Shown here: positions 23,963 to 39,000 of the stretch, in pieces
How the letters are laid out: the number at the start of each line of letters is the position of its first letter
How positions within the stretch are numbered: position 1 is the first letter of the stretch
Assembly (NCBI GenBank): GCA_028551475.1
Contig: CM052354.1
Location: 22,157,258 to 22,221,257, forward strand
DNA: 64,000 bases
Direction of reading: 5' to 3'
DNA from: Casuarina equisetifolia
Lineage: Eukaryota > Streptophyta > Magnoliopsida > Fagales > Casuarinaceae
Notes under the pieces: generated by a model
What the model was told of the DNA's origin: nothing
Databases searched by the model: none
What the model saw: only the letters and a program-made list of their open reading frames with translations
Translations under genes and position numbers: made by a program

Positions 23963-24833
23963 AATGTTATTATTAATTGTGCAAGATTACCATTTTCTAT
24001 TGGTATAACCCTTGTATGGCTTAAGACCAAAGCTTCCTTTGTATATCGCTTCAAAAAGTATTATAAAGCAATTTGATATCTCACGTGCTCCTATCCTACT
24101 TAGAAGCAAAAATTATAGGATTTAGAAGTGGCTGATAAAATAAAAAAGTCTTTCCTCTTGTCTTAATCACATTCTAACCACGAATAACTTTTTCTAAGAC
24201 ATTGTATACTAACAATAATGAAATAAAATGGTTGAGCCATATCTAACATGATACTAGAGATATTTATATTTGATATCATATTACTTGTAAATTTACATTA
24301 TTAATATGTTATTATGGTATCATACTTGTTCCTTTAGATGTCTTGTTCTTTTAATTATCAATTTTTAATAACAAAATTGAACCTTTCTAACATATTTTAT
24401 TTAAAACCCTCAATGACCTTTCCTTTTCATCAATCTCTTCTCTTCCTTTTTTGTTTACCTTTGGAGGACAAGGAAAGGATTGTACATTGTTGTTATTTTC
24501 CATGATAGCCTTACCATGAGTTGCACCCATCTATCAAACCCTTAATCTTTTAATTGCTCAAGTCGTCCATATGACATTACCTATGAGACAATCATGCAAA
24601 CTCTAACAAAATTCTAAAGAGAAATTGGATGCCATTGACCATAATATTTTACAATTTGAAAGATGTCTAGGGTACACCCTTGGAAGAATGTGCTTAAAGC
24701 ATACAATGACTACTAACTAGATTCCAAATTCCTAGTAATTATTTTTCAATCTAGTTAAAACAAGATTGTAAAGCCACAATTTTTGTCGTTGTCAAGATGC
24801 CAGTTATTTAATGCCTTAATCAAGGTTAGTTGC
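23963..24833. repeat. R repeat and ABCC 3' flank, unit 2
   Basis: R-type sequence starts exactly where exon 9 homology stops and runs on to the stop codon of ABCC copy 2. It recurs at the same place in units 3, 5 and 6. No gene is seen. Confidence 0.75.
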
Positions 24834-25039
24834 CTAATTCTTAGAACTGGAATTTGACCTCACGGTGTACTTTGCCACAAGTTGAGCAAAAGAGGATGAC
24901 TTATTTTCCAACAATCTTGTTGGGGAATCATTCTCCTTTATAAGCCTTGTAACAAGATTTTGTAAGAAGTTACTAAACCAAAGGATTATAACAAAAGCAT
25001 TCTAACACAGAAAATGCTAGAAGCAAAGCCTTATCACTA

Positions 25040-25381
<342 letters not shown>

Positions 25382-27673
25382 TCAAGTTTTCCTTCCTTCT
25401 CCCTAACATCATCCCCAAGTTGACACTTATCCAAAGCCTAAACAATTAGAACCAAAATATTAAAAGGTAAACAACTAAAGTAAGATAAGCAGGTACCCTT
25501 CCTTGACTAGAAAATTTGAAAACCATTGAATATTTTATTTGTCGAGTAAAATAGAGAATTATTTTAAGTACCAAAGAAAAAACCAACCGACCTCCAAAAT
25601 TTGTTCATCTGTTTACTCTTCAATTGGATTCAGGTTGCTTCGTACGGTCCCTTCAAACATGGTTGGATCCTAAGGGATAATGCTTAGTCTAGACCGCAAA
25701 TCATGAAGTCCAAATGAGCAGATGTCAACGCCATCTATCATTATTCGACCGGCAGCAGGTTCAACAATCCAGAAGAGTGCTTGTATTAGAGTTGATTTGC
25801 CACTGCATGTTCTCCCCACAATGCTAGTTTTCTTTCCTCCGGGGAATGTACGAGTGAGGCCACACAATACAAGAGGCATGTGCGAGGCCTAGTGTATCTA
25901 AAAATGCACCCATTACCATTAATTATGAGCAATCTCATATAGAATATGCCTTTCCGGCAGTAGTTAACAACTAAGAACTTAAAGTACCTGCAGATCATGA
26001 ATATCAACTTCCCCATGTGATGGCCAAGAATTATTAGGTTGGTTTTCTTCTATCACAATTGGTGGCTCACTTGGTATACAAGTGTATTGAAACATTCTCT
26101 TAACTAATATTATTTTGTTCTCTAACTGACAAATACCCCATACTAAGCTGGCCAGCAACGTGTTTAGATTGAGTCCATATGTCACGGCTAAGCCCGTAAT
26201 GCCTTCAGAGAGAAAGGAACAAAAGAGTGAGAGAGAAAGAGAGAAGCAATTAGAAAAATGTAAATAAGTGTTGCTTTACAATTTAAATGTGATGAAGGAA
26301 AATAGTTGGTGGAAAATCTGGTGGGGAATATTTGACGATCAATAAGACCTTCTGGGAGAGAGATCAAGAAAGCTAAGGAGATAGCAAATGTGACTAAAGC
26401 TAAAATGCCCAAGCGCAAGCTCAACCATCATGTTGCAGCAGAAATATGAAACTTTGGCCTAGTATATGCATCTGTCAGTACCATGTTTCTGTAACTAAAT
26501 TGTGATGCTTCATCAAAGCTTCAGATAGTTGTTGAGCCTGACAGTGTTTCAGCAAAATGTTGTATCACTGGGGCTTTGTCCACTCCAGCTAATCTTCCTA
26601 GTTTTCGTGCCGTAGAAATGTAATATAGCTGCACAATATAAGATTGTAAGGAAACCTTGCACCACATAATAGATTTTATTAATGGCAGTTAGGTTTGATG
26701 GGTGATGATTATTAGCAGCTCTTTACATAGTTATAACCAAAAATTCCCGAGTCCCAAGGGGGACAGCAAAATAGAGACATGATTTACCAACTTGTCAAAA
26801 ACTATCTTTAATAGTTTTACGTAATGAACATATTCAGTATATAATTTATATCACAGACATGCCATCCGATTAATCCATGTTTCAGCATAGCATGTAAGAT
26901 AAGATTCACAAGAAGTCAAATACCATACCTCATACCAGATACAGATTCCAATTACTGGGATGAAAACGATGAAAACTTGCCATGCAACGTGGGACATCAA
27001 TGCAATAACTCCAAGCAGCTTGATCATTGAGAAAGCAACTCCCGCAACTTGATTTGGAATGTTTAGATCCACTGCACTTTGGTCTGTAGAAGCCTGAAAG
27101 AGACCCTAGAGCTAACCTCATAAAATTTCTTCTGTCTATGGTGTTTGTCTTGAAGAATGTGTATGAACGAGTCACAAAAAATTTGCTTATAACGAAAAAT
27201 TGAAAACTACCCGATCCTCAAAACGCAATAAAGAAGCATCCTACGCATTTATGACTTACTCTATTTAGGATTCGTCCACTTGGAATGGAATCAAAAAATG
27301 ACATGGGAGCACAGAAAATGCACAAATGCATTTTATTGAAGAGTAGAGTGGCTGTTTTGTATGCAGCAGTTCCAAGAAGCGACGCTTTCATAAGGGTGCA
27401 TAAAGAACTTCCAATGGCTAATGCGACATAGACAGTCAGCAGCACAGAGATATCAACTGTAGGTTTCATGTCCTTTGAAACAGGACACACCCAGGCCATC
27501 CAATAATTGCTTCCAATCTTAAGGAGCTGAAATAGAGTATGTGCCAGCAATACAAATTGTACAAGAGCACCTCCATGTGCTAGTGTGATATATTTCCAGT
27601 AGACTGAAAAACTAACTTTTCCTTTCTCTCTCTCTTCTTCTTGGATAATTTGTCGTTTCAACCCAACTGTGAT

Positions 27674-27875
27674 TGTAAGAAAGTAAAAGGCCAACAAGTG
27701 AGCTAAATTCTATTCGAACAATATTGAATATTTCTGTACAAAGGAAAGTCTAATTTTATAGGCTTGATTTCTAACCTATGTAAGGACACAATAAATGAGA
27801 ATATTACAAGATATATTTACACTAAATACATAGCCTATTTAGGCACCTACAAATCTTGCCATATGTGCACCAACA
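27674..27875 (-). repeat. Copia 1 3' LTR (202 bp)
   Basis: On the minus strand it reads TGTTGGTGCACATATGG ... TTTACTTTCTTACA, with canonical TG...CA ends. A purine-rich tract (GGCTTGAGGGGTAG) lies just inside at 27876-27889. Confidence 0.88.
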
Positions 27876-27999
27876 CTACCCCTCAAGCCGGAGATTTGTA
27901 TAGATCAAATACTTCAAGCTTGGAGAAAAGGTGCCAATGCTATTTGCTACAAAGTGCTTTGGTTAACAAGTTGGTTGGTTGTTCCTTGGTTTATATGTG

Positions 28000-30900
28000 A
28001 CGTGTTGCTATAATACCTTGCTGAAGCTTTTCTCTAACAAAATGACATTCTACTTCAATGTGCTTTGTACGTTCGTGAAAGATCAGATTTGCAGCAATCT
28101 TTTCTGTGGCTTCATTGTCACAGTGTAGAAGTGCTGGGCGATTCATGTGAAATCCAAAGTCCTTCAATAATCCAATGATCCAAATAATCTCGCATGTGGT
28201 GACTTGCATAGCTCAGTATTCTGCTTCTGTAGAGGAGAGAAATAATGTTGGTTGTTTCTTGGAACGCCACAAAATCAATGAGTCTCCAATCATGATGCAG
28301 AAACCTGTAGTGGATCTTTGAGTCATGGGACACCTGCTATAATCAGAATCACAAAATGCCTTGACCTGGAATTGCGACGTGGAAGGGAATATGAGACCAA
28401 GTCCAGGATAACTTTTCAAGTATCTTATTACTCTCATTGCTGCTTCCATGTGTGATTGTTTCGAAGCATGCATGAATTGGCTAAGGAGTTGAATTGAAAA
28501 AGTGATATCAGGCCTGGTGAGTGTCAAATAAATCAATCTGCCAACAAGTCTCTGATAGGCTGAAGGATTTTCCAAAGGTGGGTCATTTAATTCATCTAGA
28601 GAATTTGCGTCATATTCTATACTAGTGAATTTTTTGTTTTGCTCCATAGGAATAATTGATGGTTTTGAGCCTACAAGACTAGCTTCATATATCAATACTA
28701 AAGCATATTTACATTGACTGAGAGTGATACCTTCTGGAGATCGGGTGATTTCGATTCCCAGGAAGAACTTTGATGGACCAAGATCTTTCATGGAAAAAAT
28801 GGAGTGAGGATACTGCTTAAGCTCGACGATCCCTCTTTCACTATTACTCGTAATTAGTATGTCATCCACATAAATTAATAATGCCACAAATGAGCTACCC
28901 TAAAACTTTGTAAATAAAGAATAGTCATGACGAGACTGAGAGAAACCATGCTGGAGTAGGGCAGATGTAAATTTTGCATTCCATTGATGGGAAGCTTGCT
29001 TCAACCCATATAAGGATTTACACAATCGACACACCATGCACTCCCCCTGAATGCAAAATCTGGGTGGAAGCTGCATATAGACTTCTTCAGAGAGATCACC
29101 ATGGAGGAAAGCATTCTGAACATCCATTTGGAAGAGAGGCAAGTGATGAACAAAAGCAATAGTGATGATAAGGCGAATAGTGACATGTTTCGCCGTAGGA
29201 GAAAAAGTATCCTGAAAATCAATCCCTTCACATTGACTGAAGCCTTTTGCCACAAGGTGAGCCTATATCTCTCAACAGATCCATTGGCACAGTACTTCAC
29301 CTTATAAACCCATTTACAACCAATGGGACGGCGATTAGGGGGCAAGGGAACCAAATCCCAGGTGTGATTGGCCTCAAGGGCCATGATCTCATTATCCGTG
29401 GTAGTCACCCAATGGGGATCGAGGACGACCTCATGAAAGGTGGTAGGTTCAGGGATGGAGGAAATAGTGGCAATGAAGTGTTGATAAGGAGGGTGACATT
29501 GAGCGAGGGAAACATAATTAGAGATAGGATAAAGAGAGGTAGAGGAAGAATGCGGTAGTGTAGGGCAAAGATAGTCAGAGGTCCAAATGGGAGGTTTGGT
29601 GGAACGGGAAGAGCGACGGAGAGAGGAATCTTGAAGGGCATCAGGTGGGGGGTTAAAAGAAGTAGTAGTGGGAGGTGAAGGTTCCGAAGTAGTGGGAGTA
29701 GTATTGGGAGGTGAGGGTTCCAAAAGCGGAGGTAAAGTTGTAGAAGGTGGAATGTTGGGAGGTAGGGGAGAAGCAAGTGTGAGGGGTTCATAAGATGAAA
29801 TAGGTTTCATGGAGGGAGGTCGCTTAGCAGATGAGATAGGTTCCTCAAAGGTGGGAGGATCGGGTAAGTCAGGAATATCAACAGGGAAGTTGGAAGAGGT
29901 ATATGAATCGTCGAACTAGAGAGTTAAAGGCGGAGAAGTAGGAGAGCTGTCTGAGGCCAAAGTAGAAGAAAAAGGAAAAATATTTTCCTGAAAAATGACA
30001 TCACGGCTAACAAAAAATTTTTGGGAAGAGGGATCATAAAGGCGATAGCCCTTTTAGGAAGAAGGATAACTCATGAAAATACAAGGAATGGCACGAGGAC
30101 TAAATTTGTTGCGGTGGCCAAGGGTAGTAGCATAACACCGACAACCAAAAACATGAAGATGTTCAATGATGGGGGGTTTACCAAATAACCGCTCAAAATG
30201 ACTGACACCATGGAGGGAAGTGGAGGGGAGGTGATTGATGATGTGGCTAGCAGTGAGCAGGCATTCACCCCAGAAAGAAGAGGGGATGGAAGCCTGAAAC
30301 ATTAAGGCTCGGGTGACATCAAGAAGGTGGTGATGCTTACGTTCAACAACTCCATTTTGTTGGGGAATATAAACGCAAGAGGTTTTATGAGCGATCTCGA
30401 GACAGGATAAGAAGGTTTGACATTTAGTGAAAAAAATTTAGGACCATTGTCAGAGCGAATGTGTTTGATAGTAGTGCCAAATTGAGTTTGAATAAGAAAA
30501 ATAAAATGCTGAATTTTTGAAAAAACTTAACTTTTATAAGAAATAAGGAATACCCAAGTGGCGCGAGAGAAGTCATTCACAATGGTGAGGAAATAACGTG
30601 CACCATCGTGAGTGGGTGTGCGATGAGGGCCCCACACATCCATATGAAGTAGGTCAAAAATTGACCGTGTGTGAGATTGACGTTTAGGAAAAACGAGGTG
30701 AGTTTGTTTCGCCAAAGGACAAATTGGACAGAAAAAATGAAAAGGATAGGAAATTGATTTTCCATGAGCCAAAAAAGTTTTTAATGAGGAATGACCGAGG
30801 CGTTGGTGCCAAAGATGATAATTATTATTGATAAAAGAGGAATTTCAAAATGTTTTTGGGGTACAATGAGAATCCTTTAGGAAATTTAAATATTAAGCAA

Positions 30901-32595
30901 AAACAGAATGAAATTGCAATGGAATGGAAGCACAAAGAAAATAAAGGCTCCGTTCAGCTCTGCCTAGCCCGATCAGAGCTCTAGTTGTACGGTCCTAAAA
31001 AACACAAAAAGCATCGAAGAAAATTGCCACACAATTATTGTCACAGGTTAATTTTTGAATGGATAAAAGATTGTGCTGAAAACGAGGGGCATATAAAATG
31101 TGGGTGAGGCGTAGTGATGGATAGGGAGTATAGGTGCCAATATGGGTGACAGGGCTAGTGGATCTATTAGGTAAGGTGATGGATAATGGTATGGTACATG
31201 GATAATAATAATCTAAAAAATTTAAATCATAAGTAATATGGTTGCTTGTCCCGGAATCAATAATCCATGATGTGTAAAAGGGTGTTTGAGGAAAAGCATT
31301 ACTAATGAATGGGCCGGGGTCAGTAGGGCCCAGTTGATTGAGGAGACTAAATAGGCATTGTTGCTGATCAGGGGTTAAATGGAGCCCATTGGACCCACCA
31401 AAAGAGCTAGGTGGGCCGAGTATTGAAGCACCTAAAGAACCTGCACCATGAGTAAAAATAAATGGTGGGTTAGTTTGATAAGGGGGTCCATTAGGAGAGG
31501 GAAGCCCATGGGTAGTGGGGTTGAGGGGCCCAAATCTAGATTGGTAGACTAGATCATGGGCTTTTACGTGATGGGCCAAAGGGGCAGGCCTGTTGGGCTT
31601 GCTTTTAGACCCACCTCGTTGTTTGGGCTACCAACCGAGTGGGTAGCCCACGATCAGGAAGCAGGACTCTTGAACGTGGCCCGATTTTTTGCAATGATTG
31701 CAAAAAAGGCAGGGTTGATGCGGGCTGTGAGAGGTGGAATAAGGCCCACGGGCAAACCCGTGAGCTGGGACCAACCCGGCCTGTAGCCAAGATAGGTCAC
31801 GGGGACGGACTCCCCCGCACGCAGAATAAGCGACCATGATGCCTGGAACGCTGAATGTTTACCGAAGGAAGGTTTTCCGGCGTCCGTGGAGCGCTGTGCG
31901 ACGTCATGCTTAGCCATGGCGTAGGTTTTCTCCAAACTCAAAAGCTCTTCCTGGGAGAGGATCGAAGAGCATAACGTCTGGAACTCTGAGGGAAGGCCGA
32001 GGAGAAATTTCATTGTCTTCTCCTCCTGATCACAGGCACAAAGGCGAGATTTCACACCGCAATCGTACTTTTTGTAGGTGCAATGAATCGGGGCTTGATG
32101 CGCTTCGAGTTTGTTCCAGAGGTTTTGAAGTCGGACGAAAAAGTTCATGAGTTCGGCACCGGTGGCTCTGCTAGCGAGTTTGAGGTCGTTGATGGCCTCT
32201 TTCAAGCCAAATTTTTGGGTTATGGTGACCTTATTGAAGCTTTCTTCTAGAATGGTCCAGATCTCCGTCATCGATAAGCGGGTAATCATTCTAGTGAGAG
32301 TGGGTTTGACGGAGTTGATGAGCCACGTTTTGATAGTAGCGTGGCATTGATCCTAGCATTTGGCATCATCACCGTGGCCGGGGGGTCACGGTAGGGTTTT
32401 GTCGATGAAGCCCATCTTGTTGCGGGCGAGAAGAACAGTTTGAATTTGATCGCTCCAGTTCGCCCAGTTGGATTTGCTGGCAAGTTTGATGAAGATGATA
32501 CTCACGGGTTGAAGATCAGCCGCCGAAAGGCTATAGGGATCACGAGCAATGACAGTGGCGGTGGCCGTGGCAGTGGTGGTGGATTCGGTGGACAT
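28000..32595 (-). pseudogene. Copia 1 gag-pol, broken
   Basis: Gag starts at 32595 (MSTESTTTATATA) and continues after a frame change to about 31640. The zinc knuckle CNHCKKSGHVQESC lies at 31661-31702. The protease motif is WIIDSGTSNHIT near 31240-31270. Integrase pieces lie at 30527-30772 (CPICPLAKQTH, HMDVWGP) and 30054-30302 (HVFGCRCYA). RT begins near 29430 (HTWDLVPLPPNRRPIGCKW), with a frame change near 29250, DVQNAFLHG near 29120, and an intact LIYVDDIL at about 28865-28885. RNase H runs to about 28000 (HCDNEATEKIA). A stop separates RT parts near 28895, and another interrupts SSTEAEY*AMQ near 28212. Confidence 0.92.
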
Positions 32596-32864
32596 GGCGG
32601 CTAAGGTTACGGGTAAGATTGGGGATTAGGGCTAGGGGTAATTTGGGTAATGTGGAAAAGAAGAAGGGCAAAAAAAGAACAGATGAATAGGGTGTAAGTG
32701 GGACGATGTCGAATCGAGAAAGGAGAAATGGCGTTGGGCAGGGAGAAAATAAAGGGTAAAAAAATGAGGGATTAAAAACAAGTAAAGGGCTCCTAACTTG
32801 CTACTGAAGGCCAAGCGATGAGAAAGCAGAAGCGAAAAAAGGCTCAGGAAAGAACCAAGGTCAA

Positions 32865-32872
32865 TGATACCA
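32865..32872 (-). other. Copia 1 primer-binding site
   Basis: The minus strand reads TGGTATCA directly after the LTR end TTACA, matching the initiator-Met primer site. Confidence 0.8.
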
Positions 32873-32970
32873 TGTAAGAAAGTAAAAGGCCAATAAGTGA
32901 GCTGAATACTATTTGAATAATATTGAATATTTCTGTACAAAGGAAAGCCTCATTTTATAGGCTTGATTTC
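32873..32970 (-). repeat. Copia 1 5' LTR remnant (98 bp)
   Basis: It matches 27674-27771 and stops after GGCTTGATTTC. The next base resumes ABCC exon 3 (CCCATTAGCAAC). Confidence 0.9.
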
Positions 32971-33452
32971 CCCATTAGCAACTTTTTGGATAATGCCAAC
33001 TTCCTTGCTGATGCCTGTACTTTCTGATACTGGCCCTGGTTCTGAAGAATCAAAAGTTGACAAGGCTTTTTTATGCGCTCCCACAAGTTCCATAAAATCA
33101 CTTCCTGAATAAAGGATGTCACCGTACTTTCCAGCTCGAGTAATCCTTCCATCTCTCATGACCTAACAACAATGGTACGTTCAGAGCAGAAATAGGAAAG
33201 AGGGGAACAATCTCATAAAGTTGACTTACCCTGGGAAAAAAAAGGGAATTTAGAAAATAAAAATGGCTTACCAAGTTCAGATCGGCAGCAGGTAAGAATT
33301 CTACTTGATGAGTAACATAAATTACAGTTTTTGAGCTCAGAAGGCCCAGCAAACATTCCTGCCACGTAGAAGTAAATATAGCTCAAAACCAGTCACACGA
33401 CAACCACAGAAAATAAAACAGACCGAACTTAACCCATCTTCCAGTATGTTCA

Positions 33453-33836
<384 letters not shown>

Positions 33837-35972
33837 CTATCTTGCCACTTTGTATCCAGGGAGACTGTGCAACGTAGGCCTTTCTTCCACACAACTTAAT
33901 GGTCCCGGATATCTTGGGAACCTCTCCCAGCATACAGGAAAGCAAACTTGACTTGCCTGAGCCAACAGCCCCACAAACAGAAACCCTCATGCCATGTTGC
34001 ACTTTGAAAGTTATATCTTTTAATGTTGGACTTAGGGAAGGTAAATCCCAAGAGAAATTCCCGTCAATTACCCCTATTGCCGTATAAGAACTGCCTCTTG
34101 GCAGTTTCACTATAACATCAGACTCCAAGTCATTAAGCTGAAGGAATGCCGCAATTCGACCGAGAGACACTTTAGTTTGAGTTATCATTGAGATTGTGTC
34201 AGGAAGAGTATAGATGAGGTCTTGAAGCATCCTTAATGTTGCAAGTGCAGATAAAATCTTCCCCGATTCAAGTGGGATCCCCATCAGTGTACAGGCACCA
34301 AAAGTGACTACAGACACAAATGTGGAGGCAGTGCTGAAGACAAATGAGGTCACTGCCGAAGTGTAAATATACACTTTCAGCCATCCGCCCTCAGTCTTCC
34401 GAAGCTCTTCAATTTTAGATAGAAACTTCGTCTCCCATGCTTGCAGCTTGAGAATCCTCATGGTCCTTAAAATCTCAGACGTTGCCTTCATCCTTTTTGT
34501 CTTTGGACTCCATAAGCTTCTTCTGAAATTTCTCTTGTACTTCGCCCGAAGGAAGATTCAAAAGCATAACGACTATAGTTCCAATAAAAGCTGCTATCGA
34601 TGCAAGCCCGAGATTTTTATACAAAATTAACAATGCTAGAGTAATTTGCACAGGGACCATCCACGGCTTATGCATAACCCAAGCAAACTCAACTATCCTC
34701 TCTGCATCAACACTCATTAAACTGATGATTTCCCCACTAGTGTGGCTCTGCTTTGACTGGCATGAAAGGGTCAGAGATTTATTATATATCATCGTGATTA
34801 ATACTGATCGGCCCTTAAGTCCAGCCTTTTGCGCCCAAAAGAACCACTGCCTCCGCGAGAAGGATTCCAGGAGTTTTGCAGTGAAAAACACTGAAATGAG
34901 AACATAGGCCTCATTCTCAAACTCCCGCCGCCCACTGAGGTATTGAACAAAAGTTTCAATAAGATATGGCCCAACATAGGAAGCCAATGCGCAAATTACC
35001 GCAAGAAGGCCAGTGAAAAGAACCTCTTTCCAGACATAGGAAATCGATACCTTCGCTAGCTTCAGTGTTGATATTCTGTTAACCGTGCCACACTCTGCTT
35101 CAAGCTTTTTTCTAAAAGCTGGAAAGCCCCTAACTACGCTATCATGTGGGTCAAGTTGAGGAACATCCTCGAGGTCTATTGCCATTTTGTTGAGCCAATA
35201 GCGGACCAATCCAGGAGAAAGTAAGAATGCTAAAAAATCCAGCATTTGAGAAAGGGGTAACAGTTTGACCCCCCTTACGCTTGTTTGACTCTGCTTCATT
35301 TCTTGCAGAAGAATCACCATTCAAAAGAGGTTCTTGAAGGAGGGAATCTTACCCCTCCTCTTACCCCAAATTCCCACATGACAGAAGAAGAACCCCGTGA
35401 CAACAGAGAAGACATCGGACACAAAACTCTGAACGGGAACGTCAACACCTTTTCTATAGATAACTGTGTCGATAACAAGACAGCAACAGGTGATGGAGAG
35501 GTAGAATCCCCACCAAACTCTCAATAAAAACGGGTACTTTGCTTCACCCGAGTTGAACAATTGGGTACGTAAGTAAACACGAAGTCCACCCCACGAAAGT
35601 GTTCTAAGCGCTAAATCCAAAAGGGTCACTAGACGTTCATCAGACCAGCTGTTTCTGTACCAATAGAAGTAATCCAATGAACATAAGACCACACTAAACA
35701 CAGAAACGCCTAAACAACAAATAAGCGTCTGCTTATAATATAAATCCTTTGTGTTTCTAGACCTTCCCTTGGGGCCTTCTCCACCATCCCCCTCGACTCT
35801 TTTGCACGCCCAAGAGATAAACAAGACAAACAACAACACAAGGTGCAATGAGGCAGAAAACCCCCGCAGGAAAGCGGGTTTAAGGAGAAACTCAGTACCG
35901 GAGTACATGAATGAGTAGTGGTATCGAGAAAGCGAGATTGACATAACGTGGTTTGGCGAAGAGAATTCCTCG

Positions 35973-35980
35973 CTTATATA
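35973..35980 (-). promoter_or_regulatory. TATA box of ABCC copy 2
   Basis: TATATAAG on the minus strand lies 65 bases upstream of the ATG at 35908. The copy 5 counterpart is at 58653-58658 with the same spacing. Because it lies inside the longest open frame (which starts at 36034), it argues for the downstream start. Confidence 0.6.
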
Positions 35981-36034
35981 AACGCTGAGGCAGAAGAGAG
36001 AGGTCGAGTGTCGAAAGCAGCGTTCCTTGGGCAA

Positions 36035-39000
36035 ACGGTTACGTGGTCTGCAAGACTCGATCTAACGAGCACAAAGCGACGACTCCATGGGCGACCAATT
36101 TTCCCAGAAAGTCAGCTCGTCGAAAGGGAAAAGAGACTTTGACAAGCGCGGATTTGTAGGAAGACCTTAGTGCATGTGTGCTGCCGACGTTCGGGAATCT
36201 TTCTTAGTTGCGGGACAGTCATTTTGTCTTGTCTCATAACTTATGCGAGTTCTTTATATTCTTTACAGCTCATGTTGCATCGATATGCATAAAGATATCA
36301 TTTTTGTTGTTGTTTAAAATCATGTTTATTCAAAAAAAATTTAACACCAACATATCTTTTTTGTGTCGCTTTTTTTGGTCAAAAGGCAAGGATTATATTA
36401 AAAATTATCTAATTTTTTTATTATATTAATAATTAAATAAAGTGATATTTAAATCATATAAAAAAGTGCCAAATTAAAGTATTGATGACGTGGGATAACT
36501 TATATTATATCAAACATATGGTAGGTAATCCACTTATCAACAAATCCTCTACTTTATGCTTGAATTAAAAAAAATAAAAATAAGTGATCATAAAGATACT
36601 TAAATTTCAATAATATATTAAAAATAGTTTAACTTCCTTTTTATTAAAATAGATGGTTAAAAAATGTTAACCATATAAAAATAAATACAAAACTGATATA
36701 TTTGTGACTAACACTATTTAGATTTAAAAGAAGTTGGTATGTTGACTGCTCAAAGTCATCTGTCCTTGAGTGCTTAGCAAGCAAGTTGATAGTCCAGGTG
36801 CTGGAACGATGACGTTTGAAAGGAGACACAGATCATGACAAATATCTTAAAGTATGAAACTTTAAATAATCAGAAAGATAATGATTTTTTTTGTGAGCGT
36901 AAGTCCACAATGGTCAGCGGCAGCCCTTCATGAATACCAACCGGACCAACTCCCACTATTGTTTGTCCTATTTCCTAGAAAGAGCTAACCACATTATTAT
37001 CTCCTCTCAACTTCTCCTTGTTCATAATATTTCAATCCCTCCAAGTTCGAAAGCCCACGCTAAAAATTTTCTCACACCTCTTCTAAATAATTCTTAGTAA
37101 AATTAGGTAACTTAAGAAATACTTCCTAATGTTCGGCATGATGAGATGTGTTGAAGTTTAGTTTGTATTGGATATTATTGATATACTAACATCTTATATT
37201 CCTTATTTATGTAAATATTTTCCATCTTACAAGTTAGTTTTTTTAAAAAAAAACTTAATTAACATAATTTTAAAAATAAATTTCTAGTTTTCGTTTACTT
37301 AGAATTCAGTAGTTTTTGCAAAGCAGTTCTTATAAAATAAATCATTGAATATTTATTTTAAAATTGTGTCATATCATTTGACAATATATACTCATTTGTC
37401 ATTTATGGAGCCTACCTACTACCTCTACCTCCAAAGTTTGGTGGGCGAGGAAAGGAATCAATGACAACAAAAAAAAGGACGAGCAATAAATAACGCCAAC
37501 TAATACATTGGTACTATATAACATATTTTTAACATGTGTTCTTATCATAATGGTAAAACAATTACGATAACAAAGTCCTAATTCCTATTTCAACAACTAC
37601 AAGTGAGTTCATGGGTCAGATTGGCGGATCCAAGTTAAGTGCTTTTGAGTCAGGATGCAAACAGCATAGGTTCTAAGTTCAACCTGTTTCTTTGCAAGAT
37701 TTTTTCCCGGGTTTGTGAATGTGGGTTGTTGATTTAATATGGAATATATTAAAAGCTTTTTCTTATTTTAAAATCAGTTCAAAAGGAACGGACGTATATT
37801 ATAATTAAAGATATTCTTTGAATAATATTTAAATAATATAAGACACTTACTATACTATTCTCAATAGATTTTTTTTCCTATTTTAATGTTTTCATCAGTT
37901 TGTATTTTCATTACACTATTGCTATTGGCACTATATTATTGCAACTACATTAGACGATTTTTGTTATAATTGTATGATTAACACCATGGCAATTTATCAA
38001 AAGTAGACCATATCATTACCATTATTGCTTTAATCGTCATTTCTCACTATCATCATCAGTGCCATGTTATTGCAATTATCTTAAACACTTGTTGTCATTG
38101 TTGTTATCACTAATACCTTAACAATATACTAGTTTTGGACCCACCTTATTACACCGATTACTATCATTATTATATAGTCCATTATGACCATAAAGAGTCA
38201 CACATTTATAGTCAAGATATTTGAGTCAAAGTTGTTTTAGAATTTTGATGGGCAAGAAGCAAGCAAGAGAATATACCAATCAAAGGCACATAAAACGAGA
38301 AACTTAAATTCATTTCATGTAGAAATTCCAAAATATTTTATTTTTTTCATTAGTTTTCATCCCTATTTACCCAATATATTCTTCCTTGGTTTAAAGAACA
38401 ATGGATGAATGACATATACAAACTTACTCTTGCAAGTGTGAATTTGTCCCTAGTGTATATTGGTGTCGTTTTACTCTCAGTATACAAATTAATTGTTTGA
38501 CTCACTATTTGTTTAACATTAACAAGTTGCACATTATGTTTGACATCCTTTCCTAAAAAACTAGTGGCATTTTCTAAAAATCTCAATTTTATGGTACCTT
38601 TTTGTTTTATTTTGTGTGTTGTTGTAATTTGTCCATCAACTATTAGCTCATGAACGATAGGTTTACAAAAATTCTACATACGCACATTATTTGATGAACT
38701 TTTATAATAACCAAAGTATAATAATTACTAAAGAGAGAAAACCTCTACAAAAACTGTTAGGTATATGGAAGTCTTGAAATATAAAGTAAATTGTTATTAT
38801 ATAAATATATGTATTTGTTGCACAATTCATGTTATTCTGTCAACAAGGACGACCATTTTGGTTACTAATACTTTTGTTTTTCACTCCACAAACAAACCTT
38901 CCCTATGAAACTTCCAAGACTTTGAAATACATATGGCTACGATAACTTTGGATAATCTGCATCATCCCAAAGGTTCAATATTTGTTGGTAGAATATGCCT

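Larger units (their letters stand above)
27674..32970 (-). mobile_element. Ty1/copia retrotransposon 1 in ABCC copy 2 exon 3, 5' end deleted
   Basis: The element is inserted in the linker after NBD1, in the same orientation as the gene. It has a complete 3' LTR (27674-27875), polypurine tract, RNase H, RT, integrase, protease, gag, a Met-tRNA primer site and a 98-bp remnant of the 5' LTR (32873-32970). The outer ~104 bases of the 5' LTR and about 45 bases of exon 3 are missing, so no target duplication survives. By eye the 98 shared LTR bases differ at seven positions. Confidence 0.93.

Noticed and set aside
29001..29810. Proline/serine-rich 269-codon minus-strand frame that could look like a separate gene
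   Set aside because: It runs from the copia integrase-RT linker into the RT start (HTWDLVPLPP) and belongs to copia 1.
36644..36829. Minus-strand 61-codon frame upstream of ABCC copy 2
   Set aside because: No homology recognised, and the equivalent region of unit 5 (58840-58990) does not preserve the frame.
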